Positions 8,635 to 17,146 of a stretch of DNA of 64,000 nt are shown here, in pieces. The notes under the pieces were generated by a model. It did not search any database and was not told where the DNA came from. It saw nothing but the letters and a program-made list of their open reading frames with translations. Positions within the stretch are counted from its first letter, which is position 1. The number at the start of each line of letters is the position of its first letter. The stretch comes from Acinetobacter lanii (GTDB lineage: Bacteria; Pseudomonadota; Gammaproteobacteria; Pseudomonadales; Moraxellaceae), in contig NZ_CP049916.1 in assembly GCF_011578285.1 (NCBI RefSeq), positions 744,001-808,000 of the forward strand, read 5' to 3'. A program made the position numbers and the translations under genes.

Positions 8635-9015
8635 ATGAAATTGGCTCAAGCAATTCTTTTATCTGTTTCAACTGCACTTGTAGCTGCACCTGCAATGGCA
8701 GAATCATCGACATTGAAACAAATGGGTCAAGCAGCAGGCTTAACAGCAGCTCAAATCGCGGCAAATAAAGCAGCAAACAGCAAAGATGCGCAGAAGTTAG
8801 CGAAGAAACAAGCTGAAGCGAAAGAGAAAGCAGCCAAAGCGAAAAAACAAGCAGCTGAAAAACAAGCCAAAGCCAAAGCGAAAGCCGCTGCAAAAGCTCA
8901 AAAAGCAAAAAAAGCGGCTGCGAAAAAGCAAGCAACTTTAGCGAAAGAAAAAGCGAAAGCAGCGCAAAAAGTAAATACCGCAAAAAGCATTAAAACTGCA
9001 CTTTTAGGTAAATAA
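8635..9015 (+). CDS. Exported Ala/Lys-rich protein
   Basis: 126 residues, preceded by GGGGATT seven bases or so upstream. The N-terminus MKLAQAILLSVSTALVAAPA plus MAE is a signal peptide. The mature chain, after a short region (TLKQMGQAAGLTAAQIAANK), is nearly pure Ala, Lys, Gln and Glu (KAKAKAAAKAQKAKKAAAKK), resembling histone H1 or TolA-like helices. Such a sequence would form one long, strongly basic helix in the periplasm, where it might bind peptidoglycan, LPS or extracellular DNA. The function is inference. The opposite strand carries a long Leu-rich open frame that is only the mirror of the Ala/Lys codons. Confidence 0.75.
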   Translation: MKLAQAILLSVSTALVAAPAMAESSTLKQMGQAAGLTAAQIAANKAANSKDAQKLAKKQAEAKEKAAKAKKQAAEKQAKAKAKAAAKAQKAKKAAAKKQATLAKEKAKAAQKVNTAKSIKTALLGK

Positions 9016-9043
9016 GACCAGTTCGCTGCATCAAGCAAACTCA

Positions 9044-9075
9044 TAAAAAAGTCGAACTTCGGTTGGACTTTTTTA
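9044..9075 (+). terminator. Terminator of Ala/Lys-rich gene
   Basis: AAAAAAGTCGAAC / GTTGGACTTTTTT hairpin (one mismatch) and T run. Confidence 0.85.
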
Positions 9076-9283
9076 TTGCTTTTTGTTTTATAACGGAAAC
9101 AAAAAAATGAGCTTCAAGTGCTTATACTGACTAGACAGTTATACATCAATCTTTATCCTATCTATATGAATGATAAATTAAAATAAAAAAAGAGCTGTTA
9201 TTTAAGCATCTTCTTACAATTGAGATTTTGCTAAAGCATTTCAACTGAATTAATCTGCAATCGCTCAACTGAGAGTTTTTTGT

Positions 9284-9877
9284 ATGATTTCATGGCTCTT
9301 CATTGGTTTGGTGATCACGATTTTATTGACACCCGGTCCGACCAATACATTGCTCGCATCCTCAGGTATTCAAGTGGGGATCAAAAAATCTTTTCGGCTG
9401 ATTCCTGCTGAGGCCATCGGCTATCTGATTTCAATTAGCTGTTGGGGATTTTTGATTGGTAGAGTCACCAGTCATTTGCCTGCATTACCCACCATTTTGA
9501 AATTATTTAGTGCAGGCTATATGGTTTGCTTGGCCATTAAGCTGTGGCGCACTTCCAATGCACAGCATAATTTTTCAAAGCCGACTATTGGTGTCAGTGA
9601 ACTGTTTTTTGCGACGCTACTCAATCCAAAAGCTTTATTGTTTGCTTCAGCTATTTTCCCGAGTATTGCGTGGATTAAGATGCACTACTATGTTTCGCAT
9701 ATGCTGATCTTCTTATTGTTGATTATTCCAATTGCATTTTTTTGGACCGTGATTGGTTCGGTACTCGCATCCAATAAAATCCGTTGGTTAAATCAGTCGA
9801 ACATGCAAAAAACCGCTTCGTTGGTGATTATGAGCTTTTCGATTCCCTTAAGTTATTCAGCCATATTACATTTGTAA
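9284..9877 (+). CDS. LysE/RhtB-family amino-acid exporter
   Basis: 197 residues, inner-membrane protein of the LysE/RhtB family, which exports amino acids or related small molecules. It has the family opening LLTPGPTNTLLASSG at about residues 14-28, the usual length of around 200 residues, and about six membrane segments. LLNPKALLFASAIFP in the middle matches the conserved NPK motif. The substrate cannot be told from sequence. The ATG follows GAGAG. It is a single gene between a terminator and dcd. Confidence 0.85.
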   Translation: MISWLFIGLVITILLTPGPTNTLLASSGIQVGIKKSFRLIPAEAIGYLISISCWGFLIGRVTSHLPALPTILKLFSAGYMVCLAIKLWRTSNAQHNFSKPTIGVSELFFATLLNPKALLFASAIFPSIAWIKMHYYVSHMLIFLLLIIPIAFFWTVIGSVLASNKIRWLNQSNMQKTASLVIMSFSIPLSYSAILHL

Positions 9878-10011
9878 GATTCAAAACACTGGCTTGATTT
9901 GATCTAGGGCATGCAGCATTGTTGAGGGATTAAGCCTGCTTATTTCCATTGGACCCGAATTCAGTTAAAGTACAGCGCAGTAATTAAATTCAGTTTTTTG
10001 GGAATAAATAA

Positions 10012-10581
10012 ATGGCAATTAAGTCTGATCGTTGGATTCGCGAAATGAGCGAAAAACACGGCATGATTGAACCGTATGCAGAGAACCAAGTTCGTTTAGA
10101 TGAAAATGGTCAAAAGCTCATTTCTTATGGCGTTTCAAGCTATGGATATGATGTGCGTTGTGCACGAGAGTTCAAAGTGTTTACAAACGTTCATTCGGTA
10201 ATTGTAGATCCGAAAAACTTCGATGATAAAAGTTTTATCGATATCGAATCTGATGTGTGTATTATTCCACCGAACTCATTTGCTCTAGCACGTACGGTTG
10301 AATATTTCCGTATCCCACGCAATGTATTGACCGTTTGCTTGGGTAAATCAACCTATGCGCGTTGCGGTATCATTGTAAACGTTACCCCACTTGAGCCAGA
10401 GTGGGAAGGTCACGTGACTTTAGAATTTTCCAATACCACCAATCTTCCTGCACGTATTTATGCTGGTGAGGGTGTGGCGCAAATGTTGTTCTTCGAATCT
10501 GATGAAGTTTGTGAAACCTCCTATAAAGATCGTGGTGGTAAATACCAAGGTCAAACCGGTGTAACTTTACCAAAAGCGTAA
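10012..10581 (+). CDS. dcd: dCTP deaminase
   Basis: 189 residues. The cytosolic trimeric enzyme deaminates dCTP to dUTP, the main dTMP precursor route in Gram-negatives. Conserved segments are present: [15 protein letters not shown] near residue 40, [10 protein letters not shown] near 115, and the catalytic stretch [19 protein letters not shown] near residues 128-146 with its Glu. Length is typical (193 in E. coli). The start lies a few bases after GGGAATAAATAA. It is monocistronic, with a strong terminator right after. Confidence 0.95.
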   Translation: MAIKSDRWIREMSEKHGMIEPYAENQVRLDENGQKLISYGVSSYGYDVRCAREFKVFTNVHSVIVDPKNFDDKSFIDIESDVCIIPPNSFALARTVEYFRIPRNVLTVCLGKSTYARCGIIVNVTPLEPEWEGHVTLEFSNTTNLPARIYAGEGVAQMLFFESDEVCETSYKDRGGKYQGQTGVTLPKA

Positions 10582-10593
10582 TTCAGCTTGAAC

Positions 10594-10626
10594 AAAAAAA
10601 GCAAACCTAAAGGTTTGCTTTTTTTA
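10594..10626 (+). terminator. Terminator of dcd
   Basis: AAAAAAAGCAAACCT / AAAGGTTTGCTTTTTTT near-perfect hairpin and T run. Confidence 0.9.
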
Positions 10627-11024
10627 TGGCTAATTTTTGATAAATGAATAATATGAGCATGTAGGAGAAAAGCGACAAGGGCTGTATGAAAACAGCGTTA
10701 ATCCTGTTTAGAAACATGACTAAGTCATTATTATTTTAATAAGTCTATGTTTTCTATTTAAATTTCATTTATCGGAAAAACAGTGATATAACGCACATAA
10801 TTTTGCATAAAAACATTTAGTTCGATAGTATAAATTGTGATGCATGACATCCTTTTTTTGAGAAGCATGGAATTATTCAGACTGCAGGATTGCAAGATCG
10901 GATAAGCACTCAAATCGCTCGATTCAACTTTGTGCTCGATGCAACCTTGAAAGAGCCAAATAAAAGCGACACTTAGAATTATAAAGATATGGTGCGGAGC
11001 ATCGTATAACATAGGAAGGTCTAG
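10627..11024. other. Leader/intergenic region upstream of the exported-protein operon
   Basis: About 400 bp of AT-rich sequence without a supported gene. A 97-codon minus-strand frame here has no binding site and overlaps the start of the next gene. The last 15 bases carry a strong ribosome binding site (AGGAAGG). The region presumably holds the promoter of the 11025 operon, but I cannot pick one with confidence. Confidence 0.5.
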
Positions 11025-12533
11025 ATGACTACACTGCATTATACGTTTCATTTTAACCCGACAGCACGTATGAAAAAACGTGTTTTATCGGGTCTTATTG
11101 GCTTCATTCTTTGCCAAAGTAGCTTCGCGCTTGAAGCACTCTCCGATGAATCCTTAAGCTCAACCACGGGTGAAGGTGTGGCATTTGTGCCACAAGATGC
11201 ATCCTTTGTCTTTCAAGGTGAAAAAGCGGCCTCTACCGATTTAAACAATCGTGCTCAAGACACCGGTTATATTCATCTAATTCCAGTGGGTCCATTGACC
11301 AGTACCGTCCAAGATACCAATAAAGATGGTGTGGTGAATGGCTCCGATCATTCAGTGGGTAAAGCGGATTTGTTCGTTTATGGTTTGGCATTGTCAAAAT
11401 CTGATGGCAATCAAAATAGTCGGATTGCAGCAAATACCGCATCCGCGATTAAATCGTGGGGTACAGCGACCAACCCATGGATTTTAAAAGTAGAAACAGA
11501 AAACCAAGTTCCCAATTTTGATACGGCTAAAGTCTGTGCCACAGCCGATAAAAGTTGCCAAGTGCCTTATCTGACCCTTGAAGCACCGCTATACAATACG
11601 ACGATTCCAACCCTCGATACTGAGGGCGCAGATGCCTACAAGTTAAAGTTAGGGTTATGGGCCGACGCATTTGTCCTCGACCCGAGTAAAAAAGAGGGCG
11701 ATGCCAGCCTGTATAACCTCGGGGAGAAAACAGGGGTTTCAGATGCCACACGCGCCAATCGTATGCGTTTACAAATGATTTGGAATGATTTCAGTATCAA
11801 TGGTTCACGCCTACAAATTTTTCAAACGCTAAATGGCGCAAAAAATGAAAATGGCATGAGCGCCTTTTATAACAATACTTTAGGTATAGCAGGTTTAGTC
11901 CGCTTAAACAGTGGCGATGCAGCTAATCTGCGTTATACCAATATGAATGGTAAGGCGCTTAGATTAAGTACCAAAGAAATTAACGATAATTCAGGAATGC
12001 TCACTACACCGGCTGTAAATGCCAATACCTTAGCCCCGAGCTTTGATGCCAATGATGGTGTTTTTATTCATAATTTAAATGCCAACTTGGTTTTAGGTTC
12101 ATTGTATCAACCTCTGATTTTAGGTTCAGACGGTAAAAACTTTAGCTTAGAATTGACCCGTATTCCAAATAAAGCCGAAATCTATAAGAAAATTTATACC
12201 GATTATGACAATCCGAACTCTAAAGAATATTTAGGTTCGACCTGTAATGTATATAAGTGTGGCAATAACGGTTTGGCAGGCTATCAAGGCAATAATGCCA
12301 CCCACAGTAGTATCACGATTGGATCAACTGTCTATGATGCGGCAAAGAACACGTTATCTGCATATAAAGGCAATGGTTCAACCAACGATGCGATTGGTGT
12401 TTCCTTTGGTGCGCTTAACCCGATATCCCCAGGCGCAGGTGCAGCACTACCTGCTGCGGGTAAAAATTTAGGTTCAGCAGTCATTGATGGTGTCTTGATT
12501 CAACATTTAAAAATCACCACCAAAGGTCTATAA
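11025..12533 (+). CDS. Exported protein with AxSDExL/G-motif, member 1 of a paralogous set (Fil-like)
   Basis: 502 residues. The start is ATG 11025 with a strong AGGAAGG; MKKRVLSGL at 11070 is an alternative. A signal peptide ends at ...QSSFA, and the mature chain opens with LEALSDESLSSTTGEGVAF. This is the same opening as in the next three exported proteins of this locus. The body is beta-rich, Asn/Gly/Thr-rich, with four Cys (CATADKSC, CNVYKC) and DTNKDGVVNGSD, an EF-hand-like calcium loop near residue 95. It is the first gene of a tight operon (10 bp to the next). From memory it may belong to the Acinetobacter Fil putative pilus-assembly cluster. The role is unproven, with surface or outer-membrane location likely. 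Confidence 0.7.
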   Translation: MTTLHYTFHFNPTARMKKRVLSGLIGFILCQSSFALEALSDESLSSTTGEGVAFVPQDASFVFQGEKAASTDLNNRAQDTGYIHLIPVGPLTSTVQDTNKDGVVNGSDHSVGKADLFVYGLALSKSDGNQNSRIAANTASAIKSWGTATNPWILKVETENQVPNFDTAKVCATADKSCQVPYLTLEAPLYNTTIPTLDTEGADAYKLKLGLWADAFVLDPSKKEGDASLYNLGEKTGVSDATRANRMRLQMIWNDFSINGSRLQIFQTLNGAKNENGMSAFYNNTLGIAGLVRLNSGDAANLRYTNMNGKALRLSTKEINDNSGMLTTPAVNANTLAPSFDANDGVFIHNLNANLVLGSLYQPLILGSDGKNFSLELTRIPNKAEIYKKIYTDYDNPNSKEYLGSTCNVYKCGNNGLAGYQGNNATHSSITIGSTVYDAAKNTLSAYKGNGSTNDAIGVSFGALNPISPGAGAALPAAGKNLGSAVIDGVLIQHLKITTKGL

Positions 12534-12543
12534 GGAGCACAAC

Positions 12544-13233
12544 ATGAAAAAAACAATCGCGCTTCTCATAATAACCTTGATGGTCAGCCCGGTGTATGCG
12601 CTTGAAGCCTTAAGTGATGATGCTTTGCAAAATGTTGAAGGTCAGGCAGGTGCAGATCTGTCTTTAAAATTATCGATTAACCATAAACTCGAAAATGATA
12701 AATATGTGTTTGATAATGGCACAGGTGCAGTGTGTGCCGATGTGCAATTCTGTCGTCTCGCCGTTTCAGTGAATAACCGTTTTATTGATAACAATGGACA
12801 AGCCAGCAGTGGCGATGGCTATAAATTGTGGTTGGTATTTAAAGGCATTCAAGGCACGATTAATATCCAAAAATTAGGCTTGGATGGTATGGATCTCAGC
12901 TATAAGGATGATGGTGGTGCAGATAAAATTAAAGCAGCCATGCAACTGAGCTTTGATGCAACCAAACCCATTGAAATACGTAACTTTGGTTTTAATGCCT
13001 TGGCCTTTGGACAGGATAAATTTTTAACCACCGCGGGTGTTGAAGCTGGCAGTACCAATGCCAGTGATTATGGTTATCTGCAAGTGACGCGGTACGATAC
13101 CAGCAATGCACCAGGTTCAGTCTATGACCATGGGCGTGAAACAGGCTTTATGGGCGTACAAATGAATGGCAATTTGGCATTACAAGGAAAGGTGATGATG
13201 TTTGGCTGTGATGCAAGTCATCCCCGTTGCTAA
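12544..13233 (+). CDS. Exported protein, member 2 of the paralogous set (Fil-like)
   Basis: 229 residues, ATG preceded by AAGGAG. The signal peptide (MKKTIALLIITLMVSPVYA) is followed at once by LEALSDDALQNVEGQAGAD, the shared motif of this locus. The mature part is beta-rich with two Cys pairs, one early (C-ADVQFC) and one at the extreme C-terminus (CDASHPRC). This suggests disulfides in the periplasm or outside the cell. It lies 10 bp after member 1 and 21 bp before member 3, so they are translationally linked. It is the smallest member and may be an adaptor or minor subunit, which is inference from size only. Confidence 0.7.
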   Translation: MKKTIALLIITLMVSPVYALEALSDDALQNVEGQAGADLSLKLSINHKLENDKYVFDNGTGAVCADVQFCRLAVSVNNRFIDNNGQASSGDGYKLWLVFKGIQGTINIQKLGLDGMDLSYKDDGGADKIKAAMQLSFDATKPIEIRNFGFNALAFGQDKFLTTAGVEAGSTNASDYGYLQVTRYDTSNAPGSVYDHGRETGFMGVQMNGNLALQGKVMMFGCDASHPRC

Positions 13234-13254
13234 GCCATCATAGAACAAGGAAGC

Positions 13255-15756
13255 ATGATGAAAAATAATATGCAGCATCATCGGTCAAATACAAATATTC
13301 AGCCTAACCAACATAAGCATGCGCAAAAATGGACCTTAAATACGTTAACCTTTAGCATGTTGATGATGGGGGCAACAGCCCCCGCTTTTGCCTTACAGGC
13401 GATGCAAGATGAAGACTTGCGTGCTGTGAATGGTCAGGACGGTGTTCAGATTAGCACTAGTTTATCAGAAGCCAATGTCGATCAGGTGTATTGGGCAGAT
13501 GAAGCAGGACGTGGCAGTGAGGGTGCAACCAATAACACGCTGAAAGCAACTGTAGATAACGTGAAGATTCGCCAAAGCAATGCATCCACTGTGCCTTTAG
13601 GTGCAGAGATTAAGCTGAATACGGGGAGTCAGAACAACAATGTGGGTTTGGATTTGTCGGCAAGTTTATCGCCAGCTTTGATTACCGTAGATTCATTTCG
13701 TATTTGTAATACTGAAGCAACCGTAAGTTGTAGCCCTGCGATTGGTAATTTGGCGATTCAAACCAGTTCCAATATTGATTTAAATTTAAGAACTTTAAAC
13801 GGCTTATTCAGTCAAGAAAATTTGAGTGAAATGTCTTTGGGTATTAAAAATGCCAACGTCTATATTGGACAGACCGACGCAAGTAGCAAGCTCAATCAAC
13901 TGATCTTAAAAAACTTCAATTTTAACTTTGCAGGTCGTGGTGCAATTTTTGTTGATTCAGCAGAAGGCTTACGCCTACAAACCAATACTCGCTTGGCTGG
14001 GAAAGACAGTGTTGCATCAAATACGGACATCCCAAATGACAATTTGGGTTATGTCGATTTAAATCGTGTGGCGGATTCAGCATCAGGTAACACAGGGTTT
14101 AGTAATACAGGAACCTATGCCAAAGAGGGGATCACCACCAATTCAGGTCTGAACTTGGAAATCATGCTGAATAAAGAGGTAAATGCATCTGATCCTTATG
14201 CGATTGACTCAAGCAGCAACAGTCCAAAAGGGGCGAAAGGGCTAATCCGAGTGGGTGCTAGTGGTCGAATGGTCAATTCATCACTCGAATTTCGTGGGGT
14301 GTCCGGCGACAACACTGTTTTAGATAAAGCAAACAACGGCAAAGGCTCATCCACTGCACTGTCTACCAATGTTATGGGCAATTCTGGTGTGGCATTTCGA
14401 ATGCAAACAGAATTTACCAAAGATGATGACTCAATGCTAAACGGTGACAAAAGCAAGGCCACCACTTTAGAGATTGGCGGGGCGGGGCTTAATGCTTATG
14501 GCTTTGAATTTAGTAATTTAACAGGCTTAATGCCAAGTACACGTGCATCATTTGACAGTGGTAATGTCTATATTAATTTAGCCGATACTAAGTCATTGAC
14601 GATTCCGACCAATAATGTCTTCCAAACCACACGTTTTGGTAATGGTAGTTATCTCACCAAAGACACGGACTATTTACAAAATATTCATAAAGGCACCACA
14701 GGCACGAACCCTTACAGTTTAGTGGCTGCGATTCGTGGTGCAGAGTTCCAATCGATTTCACGCCGTGGACGATTTACCACCAGTGCAGGCGTGGCGGCTA
14801 ATAATTTGTTTAGTAAATCAGGTACAGACAATCAATGGGGCTTGGCACTGCCATTTTATAATCTAAATGCCAATCTTGCGCTGTATGGCACCACTGTGAA
14901 AGCCGATCAAGCATTTTATTACACTCTTGCAGGTTCCAATGTGATACGTAATTTGGTGGCAAGCACAGGAGATACCGCGCGTCTTGGTCTATCACTTGCG
15001 ATGAGTACCGAAGGGGTGAAAAAGGATGATGGTGCTAAAACCACATCAATTATGGTAATTGATGGCGGTAAAGTAAATGATGCGACAGGTTCCGCAACAG
15101 ATTACTATATGGGGCTAAGAAACATTGACATGCTACTCAAAGGTGCCGGCAGTTTAGGTGTTGAAAATGGCAGTGTGAATGTGAGCTTACGTGACATGCT
15201 GATTGTAATGTCGGCTGAAGTTGCAGCGGGTTATTTACCGGGCACCACCTATAAAACCTGTAAGCTCAATGCAGGAGCTACAGGCTGTGGCACGACTAGT
15301 GCAGCGCCTAAAAACAGTTTCTCTTTACCCGATGATGTTTTGTTTGGTTTAAAATTGCGTGTTGGGGGAGATATTGATTTGTCTTTAATTCCGAATAATT
15401 CAGTCGAGGATGGCAGTCGTTTATCTGTTGTCGGTGAATTGGATTTAAAAGGGGACAACAACACCATTCAAATCAGTGACCCACAAAATGGTTCAACCTT
15501 GGGCTTAGACCGGATTACTGGTAAAGTCGGATTTAACAATGCGATTGTGGTGACCAAAGATCAGGCTTCTGGTGAGGGTAAAGTCGGTTTCCATACTAGT
15601 CTACTGATGAATCCAAATAAAACCACAAATGGTGTATTTCGTGCCAAAGATATTAATTTCTATCCACCCGCTACCGGGCCGGGTGCTCGTTTAGGTGAGC
15701 TTGCAATTACCGGTGGCCGTATTTCGAGTGAATTTAATATTATTCCTAGAAATTAA
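13255..15756 (+). CDS. Large exported protein, member 3 of the paralogous set (Fil-like)
   Basis: 833 residues. Tandem ATGs at 13255 and 13258 follow AAGGA; the second gives better spacing. A long His/Asn-rich lead precedes a hydrophobic export segment ending near APAFA at about residue 46. The mature chain begins LQAMQDEDLRAVNGQDGVQI. The remainder is a long run of beta strands, rich in Asn, Gly, Ser and Thr, with recurring patterns ending in -LEI, -VYI or -LSL, as in beta-helix or fibrous surface proteins. Cys pairs occur near CNTEATVSC and CKLNAGATGC. It is the last gene of the three-gene operon, closed by a terminator at 15809. Confidence 0.72.
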   Translation: MMKNNMQHHRSNTNIQPNQHKHAQKWTLNTLTFSMLMMGATAPAFALQAMQDEDLRAVNGQDGVQISTSLSEANVDQVYWADEAGRGSEGATNNTLKATVDNVKIRQSNASTVPLGAEIKLNTGSQNNNVGLDLSASLSPALITVDSFRICNTEATVSCSPAIGNLAIQTSSNIDLNLRTLNGLFSQENLSEMSLGIKNANVYIGQTDASSKLNQLILKNFNFNFAGRGAIFVDSAEGLRLQTNTRLAGKDSVASNTDIPNDNLGYVDLNRVADSASGNTGFSNTGTYAKEGITTNSGLNLEIMLNKEVNASDPYAIDSSSNSPKGAKGLIRVGASGRMVNSSLEFRGVSGDNTVLDKANNGKGSSTALSTNVMGNSGVAFRMQTEFTKDDDSMLNGDKSKATTLEIGGAGLNAYGFEFSNLTGLMPSTRASFDSGNVYINLADTKSLTIPTNNVFQTTRFGNGSYLTKDTDYLQNIHKGTTGTNPYSLVAAIRGAEFQSISRRGRFTTSAGVAANNLFSKSGTDNQWGLALPFYNLNANLALYGTTVKADQAFYYTLAGSNVIRNLVASTGDTARLGLSLAMSTEGVKKDDGAKTTSIMVIDGGKVNDATGSATDYYMGLRNIDMLLKGAGSLGVENGSVNVSLRDMLIVMSAEVAAGYLPGTTYKTCKLNAGATGCGTTSAAPKNSFSLPDDVLFGLKLRVGGDIDLSLIPNNSVEDGSRLSVVGELDLKGDNNTIQISDPQNGSTLGLDRITGKVGFNNAIVVTKDQASGEGKVGFHTSLLMNPNKTTNGVFRAKDINFYPPATGPGARLGELAITGGRISSEFNIIPRN

Positions 15757-16085
15757 CTGAAAACTCTTTTTATTCAGTATCTCTTAAAGCCAAATGATGC
15801 TGTTTTTTAATACCAAGTTTAAACTTGGTATTTTTATGTCCGCTGAAATTTTAGCTTTAAAGTCATCCATAAAAAGATTCAAATAAATTGATCAAATTTT
15901 GTTAAAAATAATGATATTTTTCAAATACTTCAAATTGTTACTCATAAGTTACAAAAAACATAAAACAAAAGCCACATTTATAGTATATTGTGATCTAATC
16001 GATGTTTTTTCAATCGAAATAGAATCAGAATAAGCTGATCAGAAATGAGCGATTAAAATAAATATTGTCATAAGGATTATGGACA
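15757..16085. other. Terminator and AT-rich promoter region
   Basis: This 329-bp gap carries the operon terminator (15809-15836) and then about 240 bp of very AT-rich sequence ending in AAGGATTATGGACA before the next start. The fourth family member therefore appears to have its own promoter. No small gene is visible. Confidence 0.55.
15809..15836 (+). terminator. Terminator of the exported-protein operon
   Basis: The perfect palindrome TACCAAGTTTAAACTTGGTA is followed by TTTTT. Confidence 0.8.
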
Positions 16086-17042
16086 ATGTGGAAAAATTAT
16101 AAAAACAGAATGGCTCTGTTATTACCATTATTGCTACCTTTTACTTCATCCATGGCTATGCAGGCGATGGATGATGATCATTTGTCTGATACAACAGGTC
16201 AGGATGGAATTAATTTAGGGATTCAAATTCCTAAAATCGATGTAGGGCAAGTGGCTTTAATTGATAAAGATGGTGTTTCCTCTAAAATTCTAAACAAAGA
16301 TTATAATCAGGCTGCGTCATTGACTTTAGCGGGAACGAGCAATGCGCCAATGAGTGTGAGTTTCCTAGGCAATAATACCAATTCAACCATCAATGCTGTG
16401 ATCGATACAGATGCGGGTGCAGGTAAAGCGTTTGCTAATATGGCTGTATCGCTCGGTTCAGGCATGACCGGGCTTAAAGTTAGTCCTTTTGCCCTCTATT
16501 TAGCCAACACAAATAATACCAATGGCTTAGGTGGTTCTAAAGATGTGTTTACAGCAGGTAACACCTTAAATATTGGGGTGAGTAAATTTTTAGAAGTCGG
16601 CAGTGCGAGTAATAACTTTCAAATTGACTTTGTTCAAGGCAATACACCGAAACTGAATATTCAGTTAGGCAATGTACCACAAAGTCATATGGTACAGTTT
16701 AGCGGTGCAATCCAAGCCATTTGTGGCACAGGTACAGGTTGTCCAATTTCACTGATTTCAGGTGACAGTTCTGCTAAGTTTGATTTGCAAATGAAAGCGT
16801 CTAATAGCACCACAGGGTTTTTACTAAACAATTTTTATGCAGGGCTCGAACCGACAGGCTTAGTCGTTGGAAATATCGGTACCTCGAGCAAAATGAATGT
16901 GGCATTGAACAATGTCACTTTGGGTAATGTAGGTGCAACTTCGCCCAATGTGTTTAATGGGATCGCTAATGGTTCAATGGGAAGCTTTGGTGCGGTCGGT
17001 GCATCAGTAAAAGACTTAAAAGTAAGCATTCGAGGTTTTTGA
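16086..17042 (+). CDS. Exported protein, member 4 of the paralogous set (Fil-like)
   Basis: 318 residues, ATG preceded by AAGGA. A signal peptide (hydrophobic core LLLPLLLPFTSS) is followed by MQAMDDDHLSDTTGQDGINL, the best match to the shared motif. The mature chain is beta-rich and full of Gly, Asn and Ser, with a Cys pair in CGTGTGC near residue 215. It is separated from the three-gene operon by a terminator and is probably transcribed alone. It is convergent with proS. Similar signal peptide plus (M/L)xxMxDxxLxxxTGQDGI proteins are known as DUF6160-type in gammaproteobacteria (recalled, not checked). Function unknown. Confidence 0.72.
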   Translation: MWKNYKNRMALLLPLLLPFTSSMAMQAMDDDHLSDTTGQDGINLGIQIPKIDVGQVALIDKDGVSSKILNKDYNQAASLTLAGTSNAPMSVSFLGNNTNSTINAVIDTDAGAGKAFANMAVSLGSGMTGLKVSPFALYLANTNNTNGLGGSKDVFTAGNTLNIGVSKFLEVGSASNNFQIDFVQGNTPKLNIQLGNVPQSHMVQFSGAIQAICGTGTGCPISLISGDSSAKFDLQMKASNSTTGFLLNNFYAGLEPTGLVVGNIGTSSKMNVALNNVTLGNVGATSPNVFNGIANGSMGSFGAVGASVKDLKVSIRGF

Positions 17043-17089
17043 TATGCACCATATGCAAAGCCTTAGATTCAACTAAAATATCAAGCAAT

Positions 17090-17118
17090 AAAAAATCCCG
17101 CATCAGCGGGATTTTTTA
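17090..17118. terminator. Bidirectional terminator between member 4 and proS
   Basis: AAAAAATCCCGC ATCA GCGGGATTTTTT: a strong GC stem flanked by A and T runs, between convergent genes. Confidence 0.92.
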
Positions 17119-17146
17119 CGAAAAGAGGAGGATTAAGCGAGGAGCA

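Noticed and set aside
8633..8983. 116-codon Leu/Ser-rich frame on the minus strand
   Set aside because: It is the mirror image of the Ala/Lys-rich gene on the plus strand. It has no binding site, and the Leu repeats come from the Ala/Lys codons.
10758..11051. 97-codon minus-strand frame upstream of the exported-protein operon
   Set aside because: No ribosome binding site. It overlaps the operon start and has an unremarkable mixed composition.
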